Source of the DNA: Ignavibacteriales bacterium
GTDB taxonomy: Bacteria > Bacteroidota > Ignavibacteria > Ignavibacteriales > Ignavibacteriaceae
Assembly (NCBI GenBank): GCA_020061995.1
Contig: JAGUXE010000204.1
Coordinates: forward strand, 1-12,104
DNA length: 12,104 nt
Direction of reading: 5' to 3'
Shown here: one piece after another, positions 1-7,316 of the stretch
How the letters are laid out: each line of letters starts with the position of its first letter
How positions within the stretch are numbered: the first letter of the stretch is position 1
Notes under the pieces: generated by a model
What the model saw: only the letters and a program-made list of their open reading frames with translations
Databases searched by the model: none
What the model was told of the DNA's origin: nothing
Program-made: the position numbers and the translations under genes

Positions 1-732
1 CTATTTAATTTCAAACGAAGCATTAACGACAGCCGTTATTTCCTTTTCGATTGAAGTAAGATCATTCACACCATAATCGGAAATCATATTTGAATGCTTT
101 GGTGTTATCTGTAAAATACCCATTCTTGCCGATCTCATATTTCCAATTTCCCCATCAGTTGCTTCAGCTATTTTTTGTGCACGGATAAGTGCATCTTTTG
201 CCGCTTCGGCTTGAATTTCAACTTTCACTTGAGACATTTTTGAATAATGATATTCAGGCATATCAACAGCAAAGTTAACTCCTTGCTCAATTATTGATGT
301 AATATCAAGAGATAATTTTTGAATCTTATTTACATCTTGTGATTCAACCTCTATTCTTTGACTATAAACATATGCTAACACATTGTTTGTCTGCATGCCG
401 TTTGCATTATATTCAAAGATAGGGTACTGCGAAATTGTTGAAAATTTAATTTTCTCTTCCGAGAAACCTTGTTTCTTTATAAAGGAAACAAGTAACGGTT
501 TTTGACGCTGTAAACTTTTATAAGCTTCAACTGAAGAGAAAGCTTGAGTGCTTAACGTTCCCTTTAATATTCCGAAGTCAGAAACGATCTCTTTTTTAGC
601 TGAACCTGTAACATTAATAGTTTGCCCCGATCTGATTTGACTCCTCCATGTAGTATTGAGCATAAAAACCGATAATAGAAATCCGATTGTTAAAATTGCC
701 GCGGCTAATGGAATACTATTTTTTTCTGTCAT
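1..732 (-). CDS. Membrane-anchored SIMPL (DUF541) domain protein
   Basis: This 243-residue protein is complete, with its stop codon on the first three bases of the window. Residues 7-27 form one hydrophobic segment, probably an uncleaved N-terminal membrane anchor, since a basic WRSQIR stretch follows and no signal-peptidase motif is evident. Residues 38-243 match the SIMPL/DUF541 pattern: an opening 'INVTGSAKKEIVSD' strand, a central YxY/QRIEV strand, an EAAKDALIRAQKIAEATDGEIG helix-turn (residues 176-197) and a closing 'VNASFEIK' strand. Family members (YggE, BP26) are periplasmic or envelope proteins that form ring-like oligomers, and their molecular role is poorly defined. It starts at ATG 732 behind a weak AGG. 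A TAnnTTTG promoter lies at 762-769, so it is probably transcribed separately from the gene upstream. The family call is firm; the function is unknown. Confidence 0.85.
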   Translation of the reverse strand: MTEKNSIPLAAAILTIGFLLSVFMLNTTWRSQIRSGQTINVTGSAKKEIVSDFGILKGTLSTQAFSSVEAYKSLQRQKPLLVSFIKKQGFSEEKIKFSTISQYPIFEYNANGMQTNNVLAYVYSQRIEVESQDVNKIQKLSLDITSIIEQGVNFAVDMPEYHYSKMSQVKVEIQAEAAKDALIRAQKIAEATDGEIGNMRSARMGILQITPKHSNMISDYGVNDLTSIEKEITAVVNASFEIK

Positions 733-761
733 GACTATACCTATTGTTTATTCTGAATACA

Positions 762-769
762 CAAATCTA
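762..769 (-). promoter_or_regulatory. Bacteroidota-type -7 box (TAGATTTG) before the SIMPL gene
   Basis: On the minus strand TAGATTTG matches the TAnnTTTG -7 consensus of Bacteroidota primary-sigma promoters. It sits 29 bases upstream of the ATG at 732, giving a leader of roughly 25 nt. No convincing TTTG -33 element is seen at the usual spacing, so the call rests on the -7 box and its position. Confidence 0.4.
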
Positions 770-803
770 ATATGTAAAATTTAATGAATTATTCTAAATG
801 ACA

Positions 804-834
804 AACCTTCAAGGTTTTCAAAGGTTTGAAGGTT
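804..834. repeat. Nested extragenic palindrome (AACCTTCAA...TTGAAGGTT)
   Basis: Between the end of the NAGPA-like gene and the SIMPL promoter, AACCTTCAA (804-812) pairs perfectly with TTGAAGGTT (826-834). Two smaller palindromes are packed within it: ACCTT-C-AAGGT (805-815) and TTCAAA-GG-TTTGAA (817-830). Only a weak, interrupted T stretch follows on the minus strand, so it is a poor classical Rho-independent terminator, although a hairpin there could still end or stabilise the upstream mRNA. The built-from-half-sites look resembles repetitive extragenic palindromes. That would be confirmed only if copies occur elsewhere in the genome. Confidence 0.5.
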
Positions 835-851
835 AATTATCAACTACTTAT

Positions 852-2537
852 TCACTTCATCAATACAATCTTCCGAACAGATTGCAAAAATCCCATGCTT
901 AATTTAACAAAATATACTCCACTCGGTAGATTAGAACCATTAAATTCAACTGAATATGTGCCTGGAGCCTTGACTTCATTTATAAGTGTTGCAATTTCAT
1001 TCCCTAAAATATTGTAAATCTTCAACGAAGTATTGTATGAGAAGATTCCATCTTGTCCGACCGAAGGAATAGAAAAAGCTATTTTTGTAACCGGATTAAA
1101 CGGATTTGGATAGTTTTGAAGTAGTTCAAAATTCAAATCATTTTCAAAGTCAATATCTTTTGTTGAAACCATAAGGCTATCAAAAGACAATATCCTAATT
1201 GCATCAGCGACAACCACATCGCCTTGAGTTGCAGCATTTGAAATGACAATTTTATCAAGTACATCACCTGCAAAAGTCCATTCCCCTATTCTGTTCCATT
1301 TGCTTCCATTAATAGATTGATCAACGCGAACTGTATCAATTCCATTTAAGTGATGAACAATGAAAGGGACATCTTTACCTCGGTTTGATGCTGCTGTCCA
1401 CCATGCTGATATTTCATAATTGGTTGATTGAGGTAAATTTAATGTAAACTGAGCATACTTATCGCCGCTTCCTTTTGCCACATACATCGATTGAGTTGTT
1501 CCATAAAAACCTGATATTGTTGATGCGGTCCAACCACTTCCAATTAATGAACAATCAGGATCACCGGTATCAATTATTCTATTATAAAAAATCGGGGGTA
1601 GAGTAGGTAATGAATCAGCGGGAACAACCGCGAGCATTGTTGGAATCGGGCGTTGAAATGTAGAGCCATCCGGCAGATTAATTAATTGATTTCCGACAGC
1701 CATCTGCGATGAACCACCGCCATCTAAATTCATAGCCTCTACACATCCGAGTCCTATCATAACTTCTGCTAATTCTGTCAATGTGAAACCCTGACTGGCT
1801 GCTTGCCTCCCATCAGCAACAAGCATTATAACTTTACTATCTTCCGTAAAACCTACTGCTGTACGTGGCAACCTGGAATTAATATCCACACCGGAGCCGA
1901 AAAAAGCTTCTTGAATATATGTTATATGTTTAGTTCCGTTTTTAACCAAAACCGGTCCCCCACCAATTCCGGCAATAAGCTCGTTGTAACGAGTTCCGTT
2001 TGCAGGGCTTGGGGCAGGTGCAGGTGTGGATTCAGTATTTTCAGTCGGATTATCATAACGATAAATATCCAACATATTACCACCAAAATGATATATCCAA
2101 TCTATTGATAACTCTCGTGTTTCTTTCATTCCGAGGAATCCCCTCGTCACATAATACGTACCGCTTGGTCTATTTACACTCGCAATATTTCGTGCAAGAA
2201 CACCCAATTGATTCACAACAGCCGAATACGATGAGGTACCCCCAAAGAACCCGCCATTAATAGCCGCAAATGCATTAAAGCGGGATGAGAAAGCTGTAAT
2301 TCCTTCTGTCCCTACCGGATTAAGATAAGGTTTAATGATGATGTTATTTTTTTTAAGATCAACTTCAAGATACCATGTTTTCAAAGCAGGAGATGTTCTT
2401 GTTCCGTGGAATATTTTTACACCAAAAGGTAAATTATAGGAAGATGTAACTTCGTTCCAAGAAATAGTTTGTGCATTAATCTCAATCGTAAAAAAGATTG
2501 AAACTACTAAGAAAAAATAATTTAAGTACTTAGTCAT
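852..2537 (-). CDS. Secreted NAGPA-type phosphodiester glycosidase-like protein with golvesin-like module and T9SS tail
   Basis: The 561-residue product begins with a signal peptide (residues 1-23, cleavage likely after NAQ). Residues about 50-306 are a phosphodiester glycosidase (NAGPA/DUF2233) domain. Its landmarks are AAINGGFF (91-98), GGGPVLVKNG (192-201), RTAVGF (225-230), ADGRQ (241-245) and the family hallmark NLDGGGSSQM (270-279). The fold includes the human enzyme that uncovers mannose-6-phosphate and many bacterial envelope or capsule proteins; the substrate here is unknown. A proline/alanine-rich insert lies at about 171-179. Residues 321-451 resemble the golvesin C-terminal/xanthan-lyase carbohydrate-binding-like module (GSGWTAS, YEISAWWTAASNRGKDVPF, VVADAIRI). 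Residues 470-561 are a T9SS type A sorting domain (QNYPNPFNPVT; tail RKIVLMK). GGAG at 2543-2546 supports the ATG. The gene starts 16 bases after the valS stop, suggesting co-transcription. Confidence 0.88.
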   Translation of the reverse strand: MTKYLNYFFLVVSIFFTIEINAQTISWNEVTSSYNLPFGVKIFHGTRTSPALKTWYLEVDLKKNNIIIKPYLNPVGTEGITAFSSRFNAFAAINGGFFGGTSSYSAVVNQLGVLARNIASVNRPSGTYYVTRGFLGMKETRELSIDWIYHFGGNMLDIYRYDNPTENTESTPAPAPSPANGTRYNELIAGIGGGPVLVKNGTKHITYIQEAFFGSGVDINSRLPRTAVGFTEDSKVIMLVADGRQAASQGFTLTELAEVMIGLGCVEAMNLDGGGSSQMAVGNQLINLPDGSTFQRPIPTMLAVVPADSLPTLPPIFYNRIIDTGDPDCSLIGSGWTASTISGFYGTTQSMYVAKGSGDKYAQFTLNLPQSTNYEISAWWTAASNRGKDVPFIVHHLNGIDTVRVDQSINGSKWNRIGEWTFAGDVLDKIVISNAATQGDVVVADAIRILSFDSLMVSTKDIDFENDLNFELLQNYPNPFNPVTKIAFSIPSVGQDGIFSYNTSLKIYNILGNEIATLINEVKAPGTYSVEFNGSNLPSGVYFVKLSMGFLQSVRKIVLMK

Positions 2538-2553
2538 ATAATCTCCATTCTAT

Positions 2554-5160
2554 TTAACTTAGACTATTAAGAATTTCTTTTAATTTTGATAGGTTTGATT
2601 CCCAATCTGCTTTCTTTTGATTTTCCTTTTCTACTACATCAGCGGGGGCGTTTTTAACAAAACTTTCATTACTTAATTTTTTAGTTACACCAATTAATCC
2701 ACCCTCGATTCTCTGTATCTCCTTCATTAGACGATTTTTTTCCAGATCAAGGTCAATCAAGCCTTCGAGCGGAATAAATATTTCGCATCCTTTAATCAAT
2801 GCCGAAGCACTCTTTTCCGGTTTTGCAAGATTCTCATCAAAGAAGATTTCTTCCGCACGCGTTAGTTTTTTAATGAATTCGACTAAATCTTGTTTTAACA
2901 AATTTGTTTTGAGATATAATTTCAATGGCTTTGATGGTGCAATATTCATCTCACCACGAATTGTTCTGACTGCTGTTATTATGTCTTGTAAGAATGTCAT
3001 TTCTCTTTCAGTCTCAGTATTAATAGCAGTTATATCAACTACAGGATAAGTTGATGTTGAAATACTTTCGCCATCTTTTCTTTTTTCAATTAACTGCCAA
3101 AGTTCTTCAGAGATGTAAGGCATGAATGGGTGAACAATTTTCAATAGTTTTTCAAACATTGAGATTGCTCTAGTTAATGCTGCTGATTTTATTTCTTGAT
3201 CCTCAGCATAAAATTTATTTTTGGATAGTTCTATATACCAATCGCAAAAGTCATTCCAGATAAAAGAATAAATCAATTTAGATACATTGTTAATTTCGAA
3301 TTTATCCATCGCTTTATTTAATTCAAGAAGAGTCGAATTAAAGCGGGAGGTTATCCATTTATCAACAAGGTCAATGTGTTTATCAGCCAAATCTTTATTG
3401 ACCGAAATGTTATCAGCATTCATCAACAAGAATCTTCCTGCATTCCAAATCTTATTTGCAAAGTTTCTACCGAATTCACATTTATCAGTACTGAAAAGAA
3501 CATCTTGTCCAAGAGGTGCAAGATAAATTACCGTAAAACGTAAAGCATCAGCGCCATATTCAGCAATAACTTCAAGTGGATCCGGTGAGTTACCGAGTGA
3601 TTTACTCATCTTCCTTCCTAAAGAATCGCGAATTATACTTGTGAAGTAGACATCTTTAAAAGGAATATCTTTCATAAAATGAAGACCCGCCATTATCATT
3701 CGGGCAACCCAGAAGAAAATTATATCGGGACCAGTAACTAAAGTATCGGTTGGATAGTAGTATTTTCTTTCATCATCAGCTTTAAACACATCATGAGCCC
3801 ATAACCAACTCGAAGCCCATGTATCAAGTACATCTTCATCCTGATGCCAATTTTCAATATCTTCTGGAGGATTAATATTACAATAAATTTCTTTTGTTTC
3901 GTTATGATACCAAACCGGAATTCGATGTCCCCACCAAAGCTGTCGTGAAATGCACCAGTCAGTAATATTGTTCATCCAATGATCATAAGTTTTAGTCCAA
4001 TGTTCAGGATGAAATCTAACTTTACCATCACGAACCACTTCAAGAGCAGGTTTTGCAAGATCATCCATTTTCATAAACCATTGTTCAGAAAGATAAGGCT
4101 CAATAGGAACGCCGCCACGCTCACTATAACCGACATTATTTTCATACTTGTCGATTTTCAAAATCAATCCTGCTTCCTCCATTTTTTTCACAACTAATTT
4201 GCGCGCAACATAGCGGTCGAGATTTCTAAATTCCTCAGGGACATTTTCATTTGTAGAAGCGTTGGGGTTAAATATATTTATTAATTCAAGCTGATGACGT
4301 TGTCCCATTGCATAATCATTAACATCATGAGCAGGAGTAACTTTTACAGCTCCTGTACCAAATGTAGGATCAACATATTCGTCTGCAAAAACCGGAATTT
4401 TTCTTCCGACTAAAGGAAGAATGACATTTTTACCAATAATATTTTTGTACCGTTCGTCTTCAGGATTAACTGCAATACCCGTATCACCGAGCATCGTCTC
4501 CGGTCGGGTTGTGGCGACGGTGATAAATTCGTCAGTTCCTTCAACCGGGTATTTGAAATACCAAAGTGATCCTTCAACTTTTCTGAAATTTACTTCTTCA
4601 TCAGAAATAGCAGATTTAGATGCGGGATCCCAATTTACCATTCTGTAACCGCAATAAATTTTTCCTTCATTAAAAAGGGTTACAAATGATTCAACAACTT
4701 TGCTGTAGTAATGATCATCAAGAGTAAATCGTTCTCTTTCCCAATCACAACTTACTCCCAGTTTTTTTAATTGCTGGATTATAATTCCACCATATTTTTC
4801 CTTCCAGACTTTACAGTGTGAAAGGAATTCTTCTCTTCCAATCTCATGCTTATCTATACCTTGCTCTGCAAGAAAATTTGTTACTTTAGTTTCAGTAGCT
4901 ATTGACGCATGGTCTGTCCCCGGAACCCAACAAGCATTGAAGCCTTGCATCCGTTTCGTTCTTATCATTATATCCTGAAGAGTGTTGTTTAGGATATGTC
5001 CCATTGTTAACATTCCGGTAATATTCGGTGGAGGAATTACAATCGTATATGGTTCACGATTTTGATCTACCTCAGAATGAAAAATATTTTGATCTAACCA
5101 ATATGAATACCATTTATCTTCGACTGATGAAGGACTATAAGCTTTTGGGATTTCTGACAT
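2554..5160 (-). CDS. valS: Valyl-tRNA synthetase
   Basis: This 868-residue class Ia synthetase attaches valine to tRNA-Val in the cytoplasm. It shows the ValRS order: the PPPNITG...MGH signature (43-55), GTDHASIATE (81-90), the CP1 editing domain with TTRPET (217-222) and TPAHDVND (275-282), DWCISRQLWWGHRIP (401-415), KMSKS (517-521), an anticodon-binding helical domain with NDFCDWYIELSK, and the C-terminal coiled-coil arm that distinguishes ValRS from IleRS and LeuRS. Length is normal. One oddity is that the HIGH-type motif reads TMGH (52-55) instead of the usual HMGH. The ATG at 5160 is preferred over the in-frame TTG at 5172 because GGTAG (5166-5170) is correctly spaced for the ATG and MSEIPKAY matches typical ValRS N-termini. 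A leader of roughly 94 nt contains a near-perfect palindrome. Confidence 0.97.
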   Translation of the reverse strand: MSEIPKAYSPSSVEDKWYSYWLDQNIFHSEVDQNREPYTIVIPPPNITGMLTMGHILNNTLQDIMIRTKRMQGFNACWVPGTDHASIATETKVTNFLAEQGIDKHEIGREEFLSHCKVWKEKYGGIIIQQLKKLGVSCDWERERFTLDDHYYSKVVESFVTLFNEGKIYCGYRMVNWDPASKSAISDEEVNFRKVEGSLWYFKYPVEGTDEFITVATTRPETMLGDTGIAVNPEDERYKNIIGKNVILPLVGRKIPVFADEYVDPTFGTGAVKVTPAHDVNDYAMGQRHQLELINIFNPNASTNENVPEEFRNLDRYVARKLVVKKMEEAGLILKIDKYENNVGYSERGGVPIEPYLSEQWFMKMDDLAKPALEVVRDGKVRFHPEHWTKTYDHWMNNITDWCISRQLWWGHRIPVWYHNETKEIYCNINPPEDIENWHQDEDVLDTWASSWLWAHDVFKADDERKYYYPTDTLVTGPDIIFFWVARMIMAGLHFMKDIPFKDVYFTSIIRDSLGRKMSKSLGNSPDPLEVIAEYGADALRFTVIYLAPLGQDVLFSTDKCEFGRNFANKIWNAGRFLLMNADNISVNKDLADKHIDLVDKWITSRFNSTLLELNKAMDKFEINNVSKLIYSFIWNDFCDWYIELSKNKFYAEDQEIKSAALTRAISMFEKLLKIVHPFMPYISEELWQLIEKRKDGESISTSTYPVVDITAINTETEREMTFLQDIITAVRTIRGEMNIAPSKPLKLYLKTNLLKQDLVEFIKKLTRAEEIFFDENLAKPEKSASALIKGCEIFIPLEGLIDLDLEKNRLMKEIQRIEGGLIGVTKKLSNESFVKNAPADVVEKENQKKADWESNLSKLKEILNSLS

Positions 5161-5219
5161 TTTTACTACCAATAATTTATTAATGAGTTCTAATTACATT
5201 TTTTTTTGAATCGAATTTA

Positions 5220-5240
5220 GTTCTGAGAAATTCTCTGAAC
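5220..5240. promoter_or_regulatory. 21-bp near-perfect palindrome in the valS leader
   Basis: GTTC (5220-5223) pairs with GAAC (5237-5240) and GAGAA (5225-5229) pairs with TTCTC (5231-5235) around a central A at 5230, with one T/T mismatch (5224/5236). Nine of ten arm positions are symmetric. It lies between the predicted valS start site and the start codon. The odd-centred symmetry suits a dimeric DNA-binding protein. As RNA the loop would be very tight. No regulator is identified. Confidence 0.4.
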
Positions 5241-5259
5241 CGGATATCATTTTAACTTG

Positions 5260-5267
5260 CAAATATA
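5260..5267 (-). promoter_or_regulatory. Bacteroidota-type -7 box (TATATTTG) of the valS promoter
   Basis: Minus-strand TATATTTGC matches TAnnTTTG exactly. About 21 bases upstream the strand reads TTTC (5289-5292), one base off the TTTG -33 element, and a perfect ATGAAA-G-TTTCAT palindrome (5287-5299) overlaps that position. Transcription would start near 5254 and probably continue into the NAGPA-like gene. Confidence 0.45.
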
Positions 5268-5369
5268 ATGATTTTCGACTCCCCTTATGAAAGTTTCATC
5301 AGCCTCTTTATTTTTTTTACCTTTTTAAAAAGCAGAAAAATGAGAATTCATACTTTCAATTTAAAAGGT

Positions 5370-5377
5370 TAAGTTTG
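5370..5377 (+). promoter_or_regulatory. Bacteroidota-type -7 box (TAAGTTTG) of the exporter gene
   Basis: TAAGTTTGC on the plus strand matches TAnnTTTG exactly and lies 23 bases before the TTG start codon. The predicted leader is therefore under 20 nt with no purine-rich ribosome binding site. No TTTG is seen at the -33 position. It is divergent from the valS promoter, with about 100 bases between the two -7 boxes. Confidence 0.4.
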
Positions 5378-5400
5378 CATCCAATTAAAAGCAGAGCAAA

Positions 5401-6330
5401 TTGGAAACAAGACATAAACCATTTCAACTAATAGTTGCATTTGCAGCTGTTTATATAATTTGGGGTTCAACTTATCTTGGGATAAGGATTGCTATTGAAA
5501 GCATTCCGCCATTCTTAATGGCAGGAACAAGATTTGTAATCGCCGGCTCAATACTATATATAATAGCCCGAATTAAGTCAAATGAAATACCAACACTTAT
5601 TCATTGGCGATCCGGTTTAATCATCGGCGGATTATTGTTACTTGGCGGAAACGGCGGTGTTGTTTGGGCAGAACAATTTGTCCCATCAGGACTTACCGCA
5701 TTATTGGTATCAACGGTTCCGATATGGATAATAATCATGAACTGGATTCTCCCGAATGGTGAAAAAATTACATTAAAAACTGTAATTGGAGTATTTCTCG
5801 GCTTTATTGGTTTATTTCTTTTGGTGAATCCTCATGACTTAACAACAAGTGGCGGAGTTGATTTAATTGGTGCAGGTGTTCTATTATTTGCAACTTTCAC
5901 ATGGGCAATAGGCTCGATTTATAGTAATCACGCTGAACTTCCAAAATCAAAAATAATGACAGTTGCTATTGAAATGATAAGTGGAGGAGTTTTACTTTTT
6001 TTATTTAGTTTTATAACCGGTGATGCAGCAAAATTTTCATTTGAATTAGTTTCAGTGAGATCATTACTATCTCTACTATATTTAATCTTGTTCGGATCGA
6101 TAGTAGCGTTTACTGCTTACATGTGGTTATTGGGAGCTGCAGGTCCGGCAAAAGCGACTACATATGCATATGTAAATCCTGTAGTTGCACTTTTATTAGG
6201 CTGGTTTTTTGTTGATGAAATTATAACACTTGAAATTGTGATTGCGATGGTAATTATTCTAACCGCAGTAGCTTTGATTAATACCGATCTTTCGTATGTT
6301 CGTTCAAAATTTATAAAAAAGGCTGACTAA
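5401..6330 (+). CDS. yedA: EamA/DMT-family exporter, YedA-like
   Basis: This 309-residue inner-membrane protein has ten predicted transmembrane helices in two five-helix EamA halves (about residues 10-142 and 153-294). Motifs match the YedA branch of the drug/metabolite transporters: YIIWGSTYLGIRIAIES near the N-terminus, a GNGG...AEQFVPSGL segment (83-98), LLVSTVPIW, FTWAIGSIYSNHAELP and the C-terminal TSYAYVNPVVA-like stretch (TTYAYVNPVVALLLG, 253-267). Such proteins export small metabolites or amino-acid-like compounds; the substrate cannot be read from sequence. The start is TTG at 5401: an in-frame TAA lies at 5386-5388 and the next ATG (residue 40) would remove the first helix. The last codons overlap a terminator hairpin that serves the convergent gene. 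The family is certain; the YedA assignment is based on remembered sequence similarity. Confidence 0.9.
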   Translation: METRHKPFQLIVAFAAVYIIWGSTYLGIRIAIESIPPFLMAGTRFVIAGSILYIIARIKSNEIPTLIHWRSGLIIGGLLLLGGNGGVVWAEQFVPSGLTALLVSTVPIWIIIMNWILPNGEKITLKTVIGVFLGFIGLFLLVNPHDLTTSGGVDLIGAGVLLFATFTWAIGSIYSNHAELPKSKIMTVAIEMISGGVLLFLFSFITGDAAKFSFELVSVRSLLSLLYLILFGSIVAFTAYMWLLGAAGPAKATTYAYVNPVVALLLGWFFVDEIITLEIVIAMVIILTAVALINTDLSYVRSKFIKKAD

Positions 6331-6350
6331 ATTGTAGTATAAAGTCAGCC
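6315..6350 (-). terminator. Rho-independent terminator of the DUF2911 gene, overlapping the exporter 3' end
   Basis: GGCTGACT (6321-6328) and AGTCAGCC (6343-6350) form an 8-bp GC-rich stem with a 14-nt loop. Read on the minus strand, six T residues follow directly (A-run at 6315-6320). On the plus strand the hairpin is followed by A residues, so it should act only on minus-strand transcripts. Its far arm encodes the last residues of the exporter (Ala-Asp-stop). Confidence 0.8.
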
Positions 6351-6358
6351 GAAAAAAA

Positions 6359-7198
6359 CTATTTTTTCCACTCGGAAAGAAGATTCTTCATGTTTGCCAA
6401 ATCGAATGCGGGATTTCCTGATTTCTTATTTACTTCAAGATCGATTGCTTTTTCTAACATTGCAATTGCTTTTACCTTTTCATTCGACTTAAAAAGTAGT
6501 TGAGCCATTATTCTTAAATTGAAGTAATTTTCATTTAATGATATTGATCGTTCTGACCATTTTAACCCTTCAGCAATATCCAAGCTATTCACTAAATAGT
6601 ATTGTGCAGCTTGATTAGCAACCGACCAACTAAATGAATTATTAAACTGTTTTACAACAAAATTTTGAGTATCGAATTCTACTTTAAACGTTACTTTAAC
6701 ATTTTCCCAAGATATGGAGATTATGGAAAAACTATTAGTGATTTCATCAAAATTAAATTCCAACCTTTCTGTGAACTGATTAGAAATTGATTTGACATTA
6801 AAGCGTAAAAAATCATTTTCAGCTTTATAATCATTGCTTCCCCAAAGTTTTGAATCTTTACTTAGAGCTATTATCCACTCATCTTTTCCCGGGAAAGTAA
6901 AGATACCATATGTTCCGGCAGGGATTTCTTTTCCTTCAATTTTAGCATTATCTGAGAATGTAATTGTAGTACTCTCATTTGCACCTGTTCGCCAAACTTG
7001 TCCATATGGAATTAATTCACCAAATATTTTCCTTCCGTTAACAGCAGGACGAGAGTAATTAATTGTCACATTCGAAATACCGATCGTCTGGCTTATTGAA
7101 GCAGAAGGACTTGCTCTAGGAGTTTTGATTTGTGCATTTAATTCACACACCAAAAGAATTGTAAAAACAATAAAAACAACTTTAAATGATTTTAACAT
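6359..7198 (-). CDS. Secreted DUF2911 protein with TPR-like C-terminus
   Basis: This 279-residue protein has a signal peptide (residues 1-23, likely cleavage after NAQ, so periplasmic or exported). Residues about 33-175 are a DUF2911 domain: ISQTIGISNVTINYSRP, NGRKIFG (54-60), LIPYGQVWRTGANESTTI (62-79), the GKEIPAGTYGIFTFP segment (89-103) and EWIIALSK. Residues about 190-278 are alpha-helical with TPR-like character: an LDIAEGLKWSERSISLNENYFNLR pair of helices, then LLFKSNEKVKAIAMLEKAIDL. DUF2911 proteins are common in Bacteroidota and their function is unknown. There is no T9SS tail, unlike its secreted neighbours. GAGGG at 7204-7208 supports the ATG. It has its own terminator, and a terminator upstream separates it from the large adhesin gene, so it is probably monocistronic. 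Confidence 0.9.
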   Translation of the reverse strand: MLKSFKVVFIVFTILLVCELNAQIKTPRASPSASISQTIGISNVTINYSRPAVNGRKIFGELIPYGQVWRTGANESTTITFSDNAKIEGKEIPAGTYGIFTFPGKDEWIIALSKDSKLWGSNDYKAENDFLRFNVKSISNQFTERLEFNFDEITNSFSIISISWENVKVTFKVEFDTQNFVVKQFNNSFSWSVANQAAQYYLVNSLDIAEGLKWSERSISLNENYFNLRIMAQLLFKSNEKVKAIAMLEKAIDLEVNKKSGNPAFDLANMKNLLSEWKK

Positions 7199-7267
7199 AG
7201 TAACCCTCTAAAAAATTTGTGGATGATGCAATTTAAGAAAATATTTTAATCCTCAAACATTTTAAAA

Positions 7268-7293
7268 TAAAAAAGGCGGAGTTTCCTCCGCCT
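7268..7293 (-). terminator. Rho-independent terminator of the large adhesin-like gene
   Basis: AGGCGGAG (7274-7281) and CTCCGCCT (7286-7293) form a perfect 8-bp GC-rich stem with a four-base loop. On the minus strand it is followed immediately by a T-run (complement of 7269-7274). It lies 23 bases beyond the stop codon at 7317 and is the strongest terminator in the window. Confidence 0.9.
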
Positions 7294-7316
7294 AAATAAT
7301 TCACTTTTTGTTCAGT

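Noticed and set aside
5161..5172. Four-codon longer ValRS starting at TTG 5172 (MVVK extension)
   Set aside because: GGTAG is spaced for ATG 5160 and lies inside the extension, no ribosome site precedes the TTG, and the protein from 5160 has a typical ValRS N-terminus.
5161..5260. T-box or other riboswitch in the valS leader
   Set aside because: The leader is short, has no T-box consensus or terminator/antiterminator pair, and T-boxes belong mainly to Gram-positive bacteria; only a palindrome is visible.
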